Below, piece after piece: positions 23,277 to 32,349 of a stretch of 40,916 nucleotides of DNA (position 1 is the first letter of the stretch; every line of letters starts with the position of its first letter). The notes beneath the pieces are model-generated. The model was not told where the DNA came from, searched no databases, and saw only the letters and a program-made list of their open reading frames with translations. Location: the NCBI GenBank assembly GCA_029260795.1, contig JAJDCO010000036.1:1-40916 (forward strand), in the 5' to 3' direction. The position numbers and the translations under genes are program-made. This DNA comes from Planctomycetota bacterium. GTDB lineage: Bacteria > Planctomycetota > OFTM77.

Positions 23277-24983
23277 ATGTCGATTCGGATGGCCCTGGGC
23301 CTCCTTCTCTGTTTCGCTGCCCTTTCGGCGACCGAAGGCTGTTCGGAAGGCGATGGCAAGGGTCCTGCCAATACCGAGACCGAGGAGTTGTCGAGCCCGA
23401 AGGTCGTCAGCCCGGTCCGATTCACCGACGTCACCCGCGCGGTCGGGATCGACTTCGTCCATCGACGTGAGCACTCCCCGAAGAAGCGCATCTTCGAGAC
23501 GATGGGCAGCGGAGCGGCTTGGTTGGACTTCAACTCGGACGGTTGGCCCGACCTCTTCTTCGTCGACGGCTCCCGAGAGGGCGGCTCGCGGCTGTACCTC
23601 AACCTCGAAGGCCGCTTCGAGGACGTCACGAAGGCGGCGAATGCTCGAGTGACCGGTTGGGGAATGGGCGTGACCGCCGCCGACTATGATGCCGATGGGC
23701 ACATCGACATCTACGTCACCGCCCACGGACCCAATCACCTCCTACGAAATCGGGGCGACGGCTCCTTCGAGGACGTGACCGAGCAGGCCGGAGTCGGCGA
23801 CACCCACTTCGGCAGCAGTGCGGCCTTCTTCGACGGTGATGGCGACGGAGATCTCGATCTCTACGTCGTCAACTACCTCGACTATGGCGAGCACAACTGG
23901 GGAAAGGACCCTTGCTACCAAAAGCGCTTTCCCGTGTTCTGCCCGCCGAGCGAGTACGCCGGTGCGTGGGACGTCTACTACCGCAACGAGGGCAACGGAA
24001 CCTTCGTGGATGCGACTCGAGAGGCGGGCTTCGGACAGGCGGCGGTCGAGCGGGGTGATCATCTCGAGGCCGGCAAGGGCCTCGGGATCGCGTGCGCCGA
24101 CTTCGACGACGATGGCGACCAGGACGTGTACGTCGCCAACGACACCACGATCAACTTCTTGTACCTGAACCAGGGCGGACGCTTCGTTGACGTGTCCTTC
24201 AAGGCCGGCGTCGGGTTGGACACGCGCGGCTCGGCGCTGGCAGGCATGGGCGTCGATTTCGGCGACTACGATCGCGACGGGCGACTCGACATCATCGTCA
24301 CAAACTTCCAGAAAGAGCCGAACACGCTGTACCGCAACGACGGGGGCGGGTTCTTTCGCGAGCTGTCGCAGCGCCTCGGGCTTCGCGAGTCGGCGTCCAA
24401 CAGCCTCGGCTTCGGCGTCGTCTTCGCCGATTTCGATCGGGACGGGTGGGCTGATCTCTTCGTCGCCAATGGGCACGTCTACGACAACGTCGAGCAGTTC
24501 GACTCCTCGACCGCCTCGGCCCAGCGAGACCTGCTTCTGATCAATCATGATGGGGAGCGCTTCGAGGACGTGGCCTCCGCTGCCGGCGACATCGCCAACA
24601 TTCGACGAATCGGGCGAGGGGCCGCCGTCGCCGACTACGATCACGACGGGGACCTCGATCTGCTCGTCACCAACTGTGGTGAGGCTCCGATCCTGTATCG
24701 CAACGAGCCCCTGCAGCCCGGGCATTGGGTCGGGATTCGGCTCCGCGGTAACGGTGCCAATCTCGAAGCGATCGGCGCTCGCGTCGTCGTCGTCGCGGGC
24801 GGCGTCGAGCGCGCCCAGGAGCGGCGCACCGGACACAGCTACCTGTCGCAGAGCGAGGAGCTGCTCTACTTCGGACTCGGCGACGTCGACGAGATCGACG
24901 AGGTGCGCGTACGGTGGCCCGGAGGTGAGTGGCAATCCTTTGGGGCCGTGCCCGTCGATGACGTGGCGACGTTGAGTCGGTGA
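23277..24983 (+). CDS. CRTAC1-like FG-GAP/VCBS propeller protein with ASPIC/UnbV domain
   Basis: A 568-residue exported protein with an N-terminal signal (residues about 4-22) and a probable but weak lipobox (ATEGC). The body is a seven-bladed beta-propeller, seen as seven Asp-rich calcium-loop repeats: DFNSDGWPDLFF, DYDADGHIDIYV, DGDGDGDLDLYV, DFDDDGDQDVYV, DYDRDGRLDIIV, DFDRDGWADLFV and DYDHDGDLDLLV. The C-terminal ~75 residues are an ASPIC/UnbV domain (IGARVVVVAGG, GHSYLSQSEELLYFGLGD, VRVRWPGG). Such proteins are extracellular or periplasmic, of unknown molecular role. ATG 23277 has CGGAG five bases upstream; ATG 23238 overlaps the previous stop but would precede the signal with an unlikely extension. 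Confidence 0.9.
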   Translation: MSIRMALGLLLCFAALSATEGCSEGDGKGPANTETEELSSPKVVSPVRFTDVTRAVGIDFVHRREHSPKKRIFETMGSGAAWLDFNSDGWPDLFFVDGSREGGSRLYLNLEGRFEDVTKAANARVTGWGMGVTAADYDADGHIDIYVTAHGPNHLLRNRGDGSFEDVTEQAGVGDTHFGSSAAFFDGDGDGDLDLYVVNYLDYGEHNWGKDPCYQKRFPVFCPPSEYAGAWDVYYRNEGNGTFVDATREAGFGQAAVERGDHLEAGKGLGIACADFDDDGDQDVYVANDTTINFLYLNQGGRFVDVSFKAGVGLDTRGSALAGMGVDFGDYDRDGRLDIIVTNFQKEPNTLYRNDGGGFFRELSQRLGLRESASNSLGFGVVFADFDRDGWADLFVANGHVYDNVEQFDSSTASAQRDLLLINHDGERFEDVASAAGDIANIRRIGRGAAVADYDHDGDLDLLVTNCGEAPILYRNEPLQPGHWVGIRLRGNGANLEAIGARVVVVAGGVERAQERRTGHSYLSQSEELLYFGLGDVDEIDEVRVRWPGGEWQSFGAVPVDDVATLSR

Positions 24984-24998
24984 AAGGGTGCAGCCGGT

Positions 24999-25250
24999 TC
25001 AGTCGCTGGGGCTGTGGTCCCAATCGATCGGCGGTGGATGCTCGTTGGCCAAGCGACTCAGCTCGTAGGCGTCGGTCGAATCGAACCGGGGGTCCGGGCT
25101 GTTGGAGCGCACAGGGTCCGGGCTCTCGACGGGCGTCGTCGGGACCGGAGGTGGAGTCGGGCTCGAAGAAGGCGACGCCTCGAGCGCAGCTTCGGCGGAA
25201 AGGCAGCCTTCGATTTGGCTCATCCGGCACATTCCCATCGCTCGTTCCAT
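24999..25250 (-). CDS. Small Pro/Ser/Asp-rich hypothetical protein
   Basis: An 83-residue reading frame on the minus strand, convergent with the CRTAC1-like gene (15 bases apart). Codon use is like that of the real genes around it, with mostly G or C third positions. The product has a short N-terminal helix with two Cys (MCRMSQIEGCL), a Pro/Ser/Thr-rich middle and an acidic C-terminal part (STDAYELSRLANEHPPPIDW). No family is recognised and the ribosome-binding site is weak. Plus-strand frames over the same stretch are Arg-rich and less gene-like. It could be a genuine small protein or chance; I lean to genuine. Confidence 0.45.
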   Translation of the reverse strand: MERAMGMCRMSQIEGCLSAEAALEASPSSSPTPPPVPTTPVESPDPVRSNSPDPRFDSTDAYELSRLANEHPPPIDWDHSPSD

Positions 25251-25441
25251 GGTTCTCGTCGAGTCGGCCGATCCGATCCGGCGAGTCGCTCCTGCGGGAA
25301 AGAACCCGACGGGGCTTGAGGGATGTCTTCGCTCTTCTTGGGACTCGGCGAACTCGGGCGTCCGCGCGCCCTTTCAGGGGGCACGCACCGACTATACCGC
25401 CTCCTGGATTACAGCGTCAAGATCATGGGACAAAACGACTA

Positions 25442-26119
25442 GTGGAGATTCTAGCCGGCGCGCTCGCTCTGGGGACGCTCCTGCCTTCGACCTTTGCCGC
25501 ACCGTTTGGGGTCAACCCGGGGCCTCTCGCGAGCTCTGGATTGTCCAGAAGCTCTTGGAGCCAAAGGGATTTGGTTGCTCGTTCCATCGAGATCGCACGA
25601 GAGCCCTGGGGCACGGTCCGTATCGTGGACGTCCCGACTGAGATCCCGATCGGTGAGGAGTTCCGGCTTCGAGTGGCTTTCGATCTCAACCCGGGTGCCC
25701 TGGTGCAAGTCGGTGACGAGATCGGCTTCGAGGTGCTCGCGCCCGAGCACGTCCGAGCCGCCGAGATCCGAGTCCCCGATCCCGAGCTCTTGACGAACGA
25801 GGGATTCGGCGAGCTCTGGGTCCGGTCGACGAGCTTCGAGGCGGAGCTGCCTCTGCGGGTGCTTCCGAGCGCTCGCGGCCAACGCGAGCTCGTGCTCGAT
25901 GGTCGGCTGCGGATGCGAGGTGCCGACGGTCGACAGGTCTTCTTGCCGGTGACGCGACGTTTCGAGGTCCCGCTGCGTTTGAGGGTTGAAGCGGAGGAGG
26001 TCTCGACTCTTCCACCGCCACCGGAAACGCCGTCGGGGCCCCACTGGCTCCCGATCTCCGCCCTGGTGCTCGCCGGGCTCGGTGCCGCCTGGTTCGTCGG
26101 GCGGCGGCGCTCCGAGTGA
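25442..26119 (+). CDS. Exported protein with C-terminal membrane anchor
   Basis: A product of about 225 residues: a short hydrophobic N terminus resembling a signal peptide (EILAGALALGTLLPSTFAA), a beta-rich domain of about 150 residues (TVRIVDVPTEIPIGEEFRLR to FLPVTRRFEVPLRLRVEAEE), a Pro-rich spacer and a C-terminal membrane helix (WLPISALVLAGLGAAWFVG) with an Arg-rich end. This layout resembles a single-domain Ig-like membrane protein; the LFLPVT-type strand end faintly recalls the DsbD N-terminal domain, but I cannot confirm that. The start is uncertain: GTG 25442 fits the signal peptide but has no ribosome-binding site, and the frame is open upstream to 24980. Confidence 0.65.
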   Translation: MEILAGALALGTLLPSTFAAPFGVNPGPLASSGLSRSSWSQRDLVARSIEIAREPWGTVRIVDVPTEIPIGEEFRLRVAFDLNPGALVQVGDEIGFEVLAPEHVRAAEIRVPDPELLTNEGFGELWVRSTSFEAELPLRVLPSARGQRELVLDGRLRMRGADGRQVFLPVTRRFEVPLRLRVEAEEVSTLPPPPETPSGPHWLPISALVLAGLGAAWFVGRRRSE

Positions 26120-26588
26120 AGGCTTGCGGAGGAGGTGGGATTCGGTTTCGACGGCGCCGGTGGCGGCCCGAATCACAAAGCGTATCGAAGATTGCCGAGC
26201 CCGAGCGCGCTTGCTAGTCTGTTACGCCCTCGGCCGTCCAGAACGGGCCAGGAACCTGCACTTCGACCCCATGACGGGCTCATCGACGGCCGATGAATGG
26301 GCGGCGATGAACCAGCGCGTGGACGATAGCTGTACGTGCTCGATCGGGTTTGCCTCATCGAGATCGATCGGTGCAACGATCTCGACGGCAACCGCGGTGG
26401 GAATGCTTGCAATCGGAAGGGTGTGCCTCTAGGAGCGGGCGATACGTGCTGATCAGAAGCGGCCGAGAACTCGACCGCACTTTTGGGAGCTCGGCTCGTC
26501 GAGTCGAAGAGGTCACCAAAAGCCTTCCTCGAAGGGTGCACCGGACTCCTCTCGAGGTCTTATGCGAGTGGAATAGGAACAACGACCG
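26120..26588. other. Long intergenic region before korA
   Basis: These 469 bases hold no convincing gene. A possible promoter at 26192-26220 would give korA an untranslated leader of about 360 bases. The leader contains a GGCCGT...ACGGGCC-type inverted repeat near 26232-26249. A 53-codon frame from ATG 26271 is open but has no convincing product. I see no match to a riboswitch I know. Confidence 0.4.
26192..26220 (+). promoter_or_regulatory. Possible sigma-70-type promoter upstream of korA
   Basis: TTGCCG (26192-26197) and TAGTCT (26215-26220) are 17 bases apart. The -10 box is a weak match. It would start a transcript near 26227, well upstream of korA at 26589. A promoter closer to korA could exist; I found no better one. 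Confidence 0.3.
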
Positions 26589-28451
26589 ATGGGTGTGGAA
26601 GCAGCGCAACCGATGGCTCCCAAGGTAGAGGACATTGAAGAAGTCGTCATCCGCTTCGCGGGTGACTCGGGAGACGGGATCCAGGTGACCGGCGATCGGT
26701 TCACCAACACCGCTGCCCTGGTCGGAAACGACTTGGCGACGCTGCCCGACTACCCGGCGGAGATTCGTGCCCCAGCCGGGACCTTGCCCGGTGTGAGTGG
26801 GTATCAGCTCCGCTTCTCGAGCCTCGACATCTTGACGCCTGGAGATCAGCCGGATGTGTTGGTCGTGATGAATCCGGCGGCCTTGAAGGTGAATATCTCG
26901 GATCTGCCGTCAAACGGCGTGATCATCGTGAACACGGATTCGTTCACGTCGAACAACCTCAAGAAGGCGGGATACGAGAGCAATCCGCTCGAGGACGGCT
27001 CGCTCGACGCCTTCCGTGTCTTGCCGATCGAGCTGACGCGCCTCACGCGCGAGGCGCTCGGCGAGACCCAGCTCAACCCCAAGCAGAAGGATCGTTGTAA
27101 GAACTTCTTCGCCCTCGGCGTGTTGTTCTGGCTCTACAACCGTCCCCTCGAGAACACCTACACCTGGATCGGTGAGAAGTTCAAGAAGCGGCCCGAGATC
27201 GCCGAGGCGAACCGCCTCGCCCTCAAGGGCGGCTGGGCATATGGCCAGGCGACGGAGATCTTCCAGCACACCTACAAGGTGGCGGCGGCTCCGCTCGAAC
27301 CCGGCCTCTATCGCAACGTGGTCGGCAACAACGCCCTCGCGCTCGGTCTGATTGCAGCCGGACAGAAGTCGGGCCTTCAGGTCTTCTACGGCACCTATCC
27401 GATCACGCCCGCCAGCGACGTGCTGCACGAGCTGTCGCGCTACAAGAACTACGGCGTCGTCACCTTCCAGGCCGAAGACGAGATCGCGGCCATCGCCTCG
27501 ACGATCGGGGCAGCCTTCACCGGCAACCTGGCCGTGACCTGCACCAGCGGTCCGGGCATGGTGCTCAAGGGCGAAGCGATGGGCCTCGCGCTCATGGTGG
27601 AGCTGCCGCTGGTGATCTGCGACGTCCAGCGTGGCGGGCCGAGCACCGGCCTACCGACCAAGACCGAGCAGGCCGACTTGTTGATGGCGATGTACGGTCG
27701 TCACGGCGAGAGCCCGATGCCCATCGTCGCCGCTCGAACGCCCGCCGACTGCTTCGCCACGGTGTTCGAGGCCGCGCGGATCGCCCTGAAGTACATGACG
27801 CCCGTGATCTGCCTGACGGACGGCTATCTCGCCAACGGCTCCGAGCCCTGGAAGCTGCCGAAGGCAGAGGACTTGCCGGACATCTCAGTGAGCTTCCGAA
27901 CCGAGGCTCAGGGCTTCTTACCTTACGCCCGTGATCCGAAGACTCTGGCTCGGCCCTGGGCCATCCCGGGATCGGCGGGTCTGGAGCATCGGGTCGGTGG
28001 CCTCGAGAAGGATCACGGAAGCGGCCACGTCAGCTACGACCCTGAGAACCACCAGCTCATGACCGATCTGCGGCGGGAGAAGGTCGCGCGCATCGCCGAG
28101 GACATCCCGCTGGCCGAGGTCGAAGGGCCGGAGTCGGGCGAGCTGTTGATCGTGGGCTGGGGCAGCACCTATGGCGCGATCGCCGGTGTGCGTCGCGATC
28201 TCGAGCGAGGCGGCGACGCGACCATCGCGCACCTCCACCTGCGCCATCTCAATCCGTTCCCCAAGAACCTCGGTGAGGTTCTTGGGCGCTATCGGAAGGT
28301 CTTGGTGCCGGAGCTGAACTGCGGTCAGCTCGTACGACTGCTGCGCGATTACTTTCTGGTCGATGCGGTCGGCCTGAACAAGGTGCAGGGCAAACCCTTC
28401 AAGAAGGTCGAGATCCTCACCAAGGTGCAAGAGATTCTGGAGACTCGCTGA
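26589..28451 (+). CDS. korA: 2-oxoglutarate:ferredoxin oxidoreductase, fused gamma-alpha subunit
   Basis: A 620-residue subunit of the two-subunit 2-oxoacid:ferredoxin oxidoreductases. Residues about 18-205 are the gamma domain (VVIRFAGDSGDGIQVTGDRF), and from about 235 the alpha (pyrimidine-binding) domains follow with the YPITPASDV signature. With KorB it converts 2-oxoglutarate and CoA to succinyl-CoA, CO2 and reduced ferredoxin, in the oxidative TCA cycle or in reverse. Length and domain order match the aerobic-type KorA, which lacks a ferredoxin-like delta subunit; none is encoded here. 2-Oxoglutarate is the likeliest substrate, but other 2-oxoacids cannot be excluded by eye. A modest AGGA site precedes ATG 26589. 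korB starts one base after its stop. Confidence 0.93.
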   Translation: MGVEAAQPMAPKVEDIEEVVIRFAGDSGDGIQVTGDRFTNTAALVGNDLATLPDYPAEIRAPAGTLPGVSGYQLRFSSLDILTPGDQPDVLVVMNPAALKVNISDLPSNGVIIVNTDSFTSNNLKKAGYESNPLEDGSLDAFRVLPIELTRLTREALGETQLNPKQKDRCKNFFALGVLFWLYNRPLENTYTWIGEKFKKRPEIAEANRLALKGGWAYGQATEIFQHTYKVAAAPLEPGLYRNVVGNNALALGLIAAGQKSGLQVFYGTYPITPASDVLHELSRYKNYGVVTFQAEDEIAAIASTIGAAFTGNLAVTCTSGPGMVLKGEAMGLALMVELPLVICDVQRGGPSTGLPTKTEQADLLMAMYGRHGESPMPIVAARTPADCFATVFEAARIALKYMTPVICLTDGYLANGSEPWKLPKAEDLPDISVSFRTEAQGFLPYARDPKTLARPWAIPGSAGLEHRVGGLEKDHGSGHVSYDPENHQLMTDLRREKVARIAEDIPLAEVEGPESGELLIVGWGSTYGAIAGVRRDLERGGDATIAHLHLRHLNPFPKNLGEVLGRYRKVLVPELNCGQLVRLLRDYFLVDAVGLNKVQGKPFKKVEILTKVQEILETR

Positions 28452-28452
28452 C

Positions 28453-29463
28453 ATGAGCCCGACGGAGCTGACCGCCAAGGACTTCTCGACCGACCAAGAG
28501 GTGCGTTGGTGCCCGGGCTGTGGGGACTACTCGATCCTCAAGGCCGTGCAGAACGTGTTTCCGACTCTCGGCATACCGCGGGAGAAGTTCGTCGTCGTGT
28601 CGGGGATCGGTTGCTCGAGCCGCTTTCCGTATTACATGGACACCTTCGGGTTCCACACCATCCACGGCCGAGCGCCGGCGGTGGCGACCGGCATCAAGGT
28701 CGCGAACCCCGAGCTGTCGGTGTGGATCGCGACGGGTGATGGCGATGCGTTGTCGATCGGTGGCAACCACCTGATCCACGCGATGCGTCGCAACCTCGAC
28801 GTCAAGATCCTGATGTTCAACAACCGGATCTACGGCTTGACCAAGGGCCAGTACTCCCCGACGTCCGAGGTCGGCAAGGTCACGAAGTCGACGCCGTTCG
28901 GCTCGGTCGATCGTCCCTTCAACCCCTTGGCGCTCGCGGTCGGCTGTGGTGCGACCTTCGTCGCCCGCACGGTCGACATCATGGTGCCGCACCTGAAGTC
29001 GGTGATCGAGGCCGCCGCCGCCCACAAAGGAACAGCTTTCGTCGAGATCTTCCAGAACTGCAACGTCTTCAATGACGGCGCGTTCGCGACCATGACCGAG
29101 AAGAGCGTCCGAGATGACGCCCTGGTCGACCTGCAGGATGGAAAGCCTCTGGTGTTCGGCAAGGAGCACGACAAGGCGATTCGTCTGAACGGTTACAAGC
29201 CGGAGGTCGTGTCCGCCGGCGAGAGTGACCTCTGGGTCCACGACGCGAACGACTCGAATCCGACTCGCGCTTACCTGCTCTCGCAGCTGGGTCTGGGCGA
29301 CGGGACGCCGACGCCGATCGGGGTGTTCTGTCGACGCGAATCGGAGACGTTCGACGGCGACATGTTGCGCCAGATGGAGCAGGCCAAGAGCAGTAGCGGT
29401 CCGGTCGACCTCGAGTCGCTGCTGACCGCGGGCGATACCTGGACCGTGAAGCCACGCAGCTGA
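28453..29463 (+). CDS. korB: 2-oxoglutarate:ferredoxin oxidoreductase, beta subunit
   Basis: A 336-residue thiamine-diphosphate-binding beta subunit, partner of KorA. It has the TPP/Mg motif GDGDALSIGGNH (about residues 95-106) and the cysteines expected to hold one [4Fe-4S] cluster: CPGCGD (Cys20, Cys23), SGIGCSS (about Cys54) and QNCNVFNDGAF (Cys203). The single cluster without a separate ferredoxin subunit is typical of two-subunit enzymes. Electrons go to ferredoxin or flavodoxin. It starts one base after korA and is followed after 60 bases by nuoA, which suggests a functional link with complex I. Confidence 0.94.
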   Translation: MSPTELTAKDFSTDQEVRWCPGCGDYSILKAVQNVFPTLGIPREKFVVVSGIGCSSRFPYYMDTFGFHTIHGRAPAVATGIKVANPELSVWIATGDGDALSIGGNHLIHAMRRNLDVKILMFNNRIYGLTKGQYSPTSEVGKVTKSTPFGSVDRPFNPLALAVGCGATFVARTVDIMVPHLKSVIEAAAAHKGTAFVEIFQNCNVFNDGAFATMTEKSVRDDALVDLQDGKPLVFGKEHDKAIRLNGYKPEVVSAGESDLWVHDANDSNPTRAYLLSQLGLGDGTPTPIGVFCRRESETFDGDMLRQMEQAKSSSGPVDLESLLTAGDTWTVKPRS

Positions 29464-29523
29464 GAGGCGAAGCCGTCTCGCGACCAGGGAGACCTGCCGC
29501 GGGGCCCGGTGTGAGAGAAGCTG

Positions 29524-30033
29524 ATGTACTTCGACTATACGAACGTTCTGATCTTCTTCCTGGTAGGCATCGGCTTCGTCGGTGTCAACATGGTCGTCGG
29601 CTCACTGCTGCGGCCGAGCAAGCCGAACCCCGAGAAGAACTCCGCCTACGAGTGTGGCGAGGATCCGATCGGGCCGAACCGGGTGCAGTTCGACATTCGG
29701 TTCTACACGGTCGCGTTGATCTTCATCATCTTCGATGTCGAGATCGCGTTCCTCTTCCCCTGGGCGAACTCCTTCCAGGAGTTCAAGGCCGCAGGGCTGG
29801 GAGGGCTCGTCTTCTTCGAGGTGCTCGTGTTCGTGAGCATCCTCTTCCTCGGCCTGGTGTATCTCTGGGCCAAGGGTGACTTGGACTGGGTGAAGTCGAC
29901 CGAGGCACAGCGTCGGGCGGCCCTCGCCCACCGCCGAGCCGAGGAGGCGAAAGAGACCGCGGCCGATTCGGCCAAGTCCGAGTCCGCGACCGAGCTGGAT
30001 CTCACGGTTGCCGCCGAAGCGGGCCATCACTAG
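29524..30033 (+). CDS. nuoA: NADH-quinone oxidoreductase subunit A
   Basis: A 169-residue membrane subunit of complex I with three membrane helices (about 7-28, 62-82, 92-114). The family signature YECGEDPIG (about 42-50) and the acidic [15 protein letters not shown] (about 67-81) are present. It is longer than usual (about 120-145 residues) because of a charged Ala/Glu/Lys-rich tail of roughly 50 residues. It is the first gene of the nuo cluster. The start at 29524 has a GAGAGAAG sequence just upstream. Confidence 0.96.
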   Translation: MYFDYTNVLIFFLVGIGFVGVNMVVGSLLRPSKPNPEKNSAYECGEDPIGPNRVQFDIRFYTVALIFIIFDVEIAFLFPWANSFQEFKAAGLGGLVFFEVLVFVSILFLGLVYLWAKGDLDWVKSTEAQRRAALAHRRAEEAKETAADSAKSESATELDLTVAAEAGHH

Positions 30034-30095
30034 CACGACGCCGGTCGCCTGGCGGCTCGGCATCCCGAACTCTTAAACGATCGAAGGACCTCACG

Positions 30096-30599
30096 ATGGG
30101 TCTCTTGGAACATAGCTTCAAAGACAACATCGTCACGACCAAGGTCGACTGGCTGCTCAACTGGTCGCGCAAGTCGTCGATCTGGCCGATGACATTCGGT
30201 CTCGCCTGCTGCGCCATCGAGATGATGGCCGTCGGTGCGCCCAAGTACGACATGGATCGCTTCGGAGCCGGTGCCTTTCGAGCGACACCGCGCCAAGCCG
30301 ACCTGATGATCGTGGCCGGAACCGTCACCTTCAAGATGGCGCCGCGCGTGAAGCGCCTGTATGAGCAGATGCCCGACCCGAAGTACGTGATCGCCATGGG
30401 TGCCTGTGTCATCGCCGGTGGCCCCTACTGCAAGTACGGCTATCACGTCGTCAACGGCGTCGACCTGATCGTGCCGGTCGACGTGTACGTCCCAGGCTGC
30501 CCGCCGCGTCCCGAGGCCCTGCTCGAAGGCGTGATGCGTATCCAGGACAAGATCATGAAGGAGCGGGTCATCACCCACTCCGGTGTGCAGGCGAGCTGA
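30096..30599 (+). CDS. nuoB: NADH-quinone oxidoreductase subunit B
   Basis: A 167-residue peripheral-arm subunit that holds cluster N2, the last iron-sulfur cluster before quinone. The four ligands are visible: the tandem Cys38-Cys39 in [10 protein letters not shown], Cys104 in MGACVIAGG, and Cys135 in [12 protein letters not shown]. The motif usually read as GGPYYQYG is GGPYCKYG here, adding a non-ligand Cys112. Length is normal. It is preceded by AAGGA and followed after 14 bases by nuoC. Confidence 0.97.
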   Translation: MGLLEHSFKDNIVTTKVDWLLNWSRKSSIWPMTFGLACCAIEMMAVGAPKYDMDRFGAGAFRATPRQADLMIVAGTVTFKMAPRVKRLYEQMPDPKYVIAMGACVIAGGPYCKYGYHVVNGVDLIVPVDVYVPGCPPRPEALLEGVMRIQDKIMKERVITHSGVQAS

Positions 30600-30613
30600 G
30601 GAGACCGGACGCC

Positions 30614-31105
30614 GTGAATACGAAGGAGATCTTCGAGGACATCCAGGGACGCGTCTCGGGCGTCGCCGGATACGAAGAGCCCGAGGTCGGGGACGCCTGG
30701 ATCCAAGTGGATCCCGACCACTGGCACTCGGTCGCGAGGTTCCTACGCGATGACGACAAGCTTCGATTCGACATGTGCCTGCTCGTGACCGGCCTCGACT
30801 ATCCTGACGAGAAGTGGGTGGTCGTCTACCACCTCCACAGTCAGCCGCACAATCAGCGCACGATCATCAAGGTCGATCTCCCGCACGATGACGAGCCGTC
30901 TCTCGACTCGGTCCATGACGTCTGGCCCGCCGCGAACTGGCACGAGCGTGAGACGCTCGATCTGATGGGGATCCAGTTCCGGGGTCATCCGAACCCGACG
31001 CGCATCCTGTGCCCGGACGATTGGGTCGGATACCCGCTTCGCAAGGACTACGAGTTCCCGACCGAGTACCGCGGCATCCCCTACGAACGCAACGAGAAGA
31101 TCTGA
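30614..31105 (+). CDS. nuoC: NADH-quinone oxidoreductase subunit C
   Basis: A 163-residue peripheral subunit (30-kDa family) that packs against NuoD. The diagnostic C-terminal region is present: WHERETLDLMGIQFRGHP, then RILCPDDWVGYPLRKDYEFP. NuoC is separate from NuoD here, unlike the NuoCD fusion in enterobacteria. GTG 30614 is the start, with GAGGAG nine bases upstream overlapping the nuoB stop region. Confidence 0.95.
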   Translation: MNTKEIFEDIQGRVSGVAGYEEPEVGDAWIQVDPDHWHSVARFLRDDDKLRFDMCLLVTGLDYPDEKWVVVYHLHSQPHNQRTIIKVDLPHDDEPSLDSVHDVWPAANWHERETLDLMGIQFRGHPNPTRILCPDDWVGYPLRKDYEFPTEYRGIPYERNEKI

Positions 31106-31131
31106 GCCCCGCAGAGGCAGGAGACGACCTG

Positions 31132-32316
31132 ATGCTCAATCCGGCGATGCCACTCCCGGACGACCCTCTCGATCGTGACATTCTCATCGGTGCGGGCGAC
31201 ATCTCCACCGACGAGATGTACATCAACATGGGCCCGCAGCATCCTTCGACACACGGAGTGCTGCGCGTCCTGCTGCGCACCGATGGCGAGATCGTCACCG
31301 AAGCCCATCCCCATATCGGCTACCTGCACCGCTGCGCCGAGAAGATCGGGGAGTGCCTGGACTACATCAAGTTCCAGCCGTACACCGATCGAATGGACTA
31401 CCTGGCCGCGATGAACAACAATCTCGGCTACGCGATGACGGTCGAGAAGCTCGCGGGTCTCGAGATCCCCGAGCGAGCGCAGCTCCTGCGCGTCATCATC
31501 GTCGAGCTCAACCGGATCGCCAGCCACTTGATCGCGTTCGGGACCTACGGTCTCGACGCCGGCGCCCTGACACCGTTCTTCCACGCCTGGCGTGAGCGCG
31601 AGGAGATGCTCACGCTCTTCGAGAAGATCTGTGGTGCGCGGCTGACGTACAACTACGTCTGCATCGGTGGCGTCGTCAATGACATGCCCGAGGGTTGGGA
31701 GGACATGGTCCTCGACTTCCTCGACCGCTTCGAAAAGCGGTGGAAGGAGTACAACGACCTCCTCACCTACAACCGGATCTTCATCCGTCGAACGGCCGAC
31801 ATCGGTGTCATCACGCGCGAAGACTGCGTCGCCTATGCGCTGACCGGGCCCATGATGCGTGGCTCGGGCATCGACTGGGATCTGCGTCGCGATCGGCCGT
31901 ACATGATGTACGACCGCTTCGAGTACGACATCCCGATCGGCGAAGGCAAGATGGGCACGGTGGGTGACTGCTGGGACCGCTACTGGGTTCGCATGGTCGA
32001 GATGAAGGAGTCGGGCAAGATCGTCCGCCAGGCTTTCGACATGCTCAAGGGAGCCGAGGGCACCCACAAGGCGAAGGTGCCGAAGGTGTTCAAGCCCAAG
32101 AAGGGCGAGTGCTACGTCGGCATCGAAAACCCGCGCGGCGAGCTCGGCTTCTACATCGTCAGCGACGGATCGAAGAACGCCTATCGCATGCGCGTGCGCG
32201 GACCTTCCTTCTGCAATCTGTCCATCCTCGAAAAGCTCCTGCCCGGAGCCATGATCGCCGATGCGGTCATGATCATCGGCTCGACCGACATCGTCTTGGG
32301 CGAAGTCGATCGTTAA
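31132..32316 (+). CDS. nuoD: NADH-quinone oxidoreductase subunit D
   Basis: A 394-residue 49-kDa-family subunit, related to [NiFe] hydrogenase large subunits, that forms the quinone site with NuoB. The N-terminal signature MGPQHPSTHGVLRV and the HIGYLHR and DRMDYLAAMNNN segments are present. ATG 31132 is chosen because AGGAG lies eight bases upstream and it matches the family N terminus. The frame is open further upstream within nuoC in another frame, but that is not used. Confidence 0.97.
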   Translation: MLNPAMPLPDDPLDRDILIGAGDISTDEMYINMGPQHPSTHGVLRVLLRTDGEIVTEAHPHIGYLHRCAEKIGECLDYIKFQPYTDRMDYLAAMNNNLGYAMTVEKLAGLEIPERAQLLRVIIVELNRIASHLIAFGTYGLDAGALTPFFHAWREREEMLTLFEKICGARLTYNYVCIGGVVNDMPEGWEDMVLDFLDRFEKRWKEYNDLLTYNRIFIRRTADIGVITREDCVAYALTGPMMRGSGIDWDLRRDRPYMMYDRFEYDIPIGEGKMGTVGDCWDRYWVRMVEMKESGKIVRQAFDMLKGAEGTHKAKVPKVFKPKKGECYVGIENPRGELGFYIVSDGSKNAYRMRVRGPSFCNLSILEKLLPGAMIADAVMIIGSTDIVLGEVDR

Positions 32317-32349
32317 CGAGGCATTCGGAACGAGAAGACGACCACACTC

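Noticed and set aside
26271..26432. 53-codon frame upstream of korA
   Set aside because: No clear ribosome-binding site, no recognisable product and no strong codon signal.
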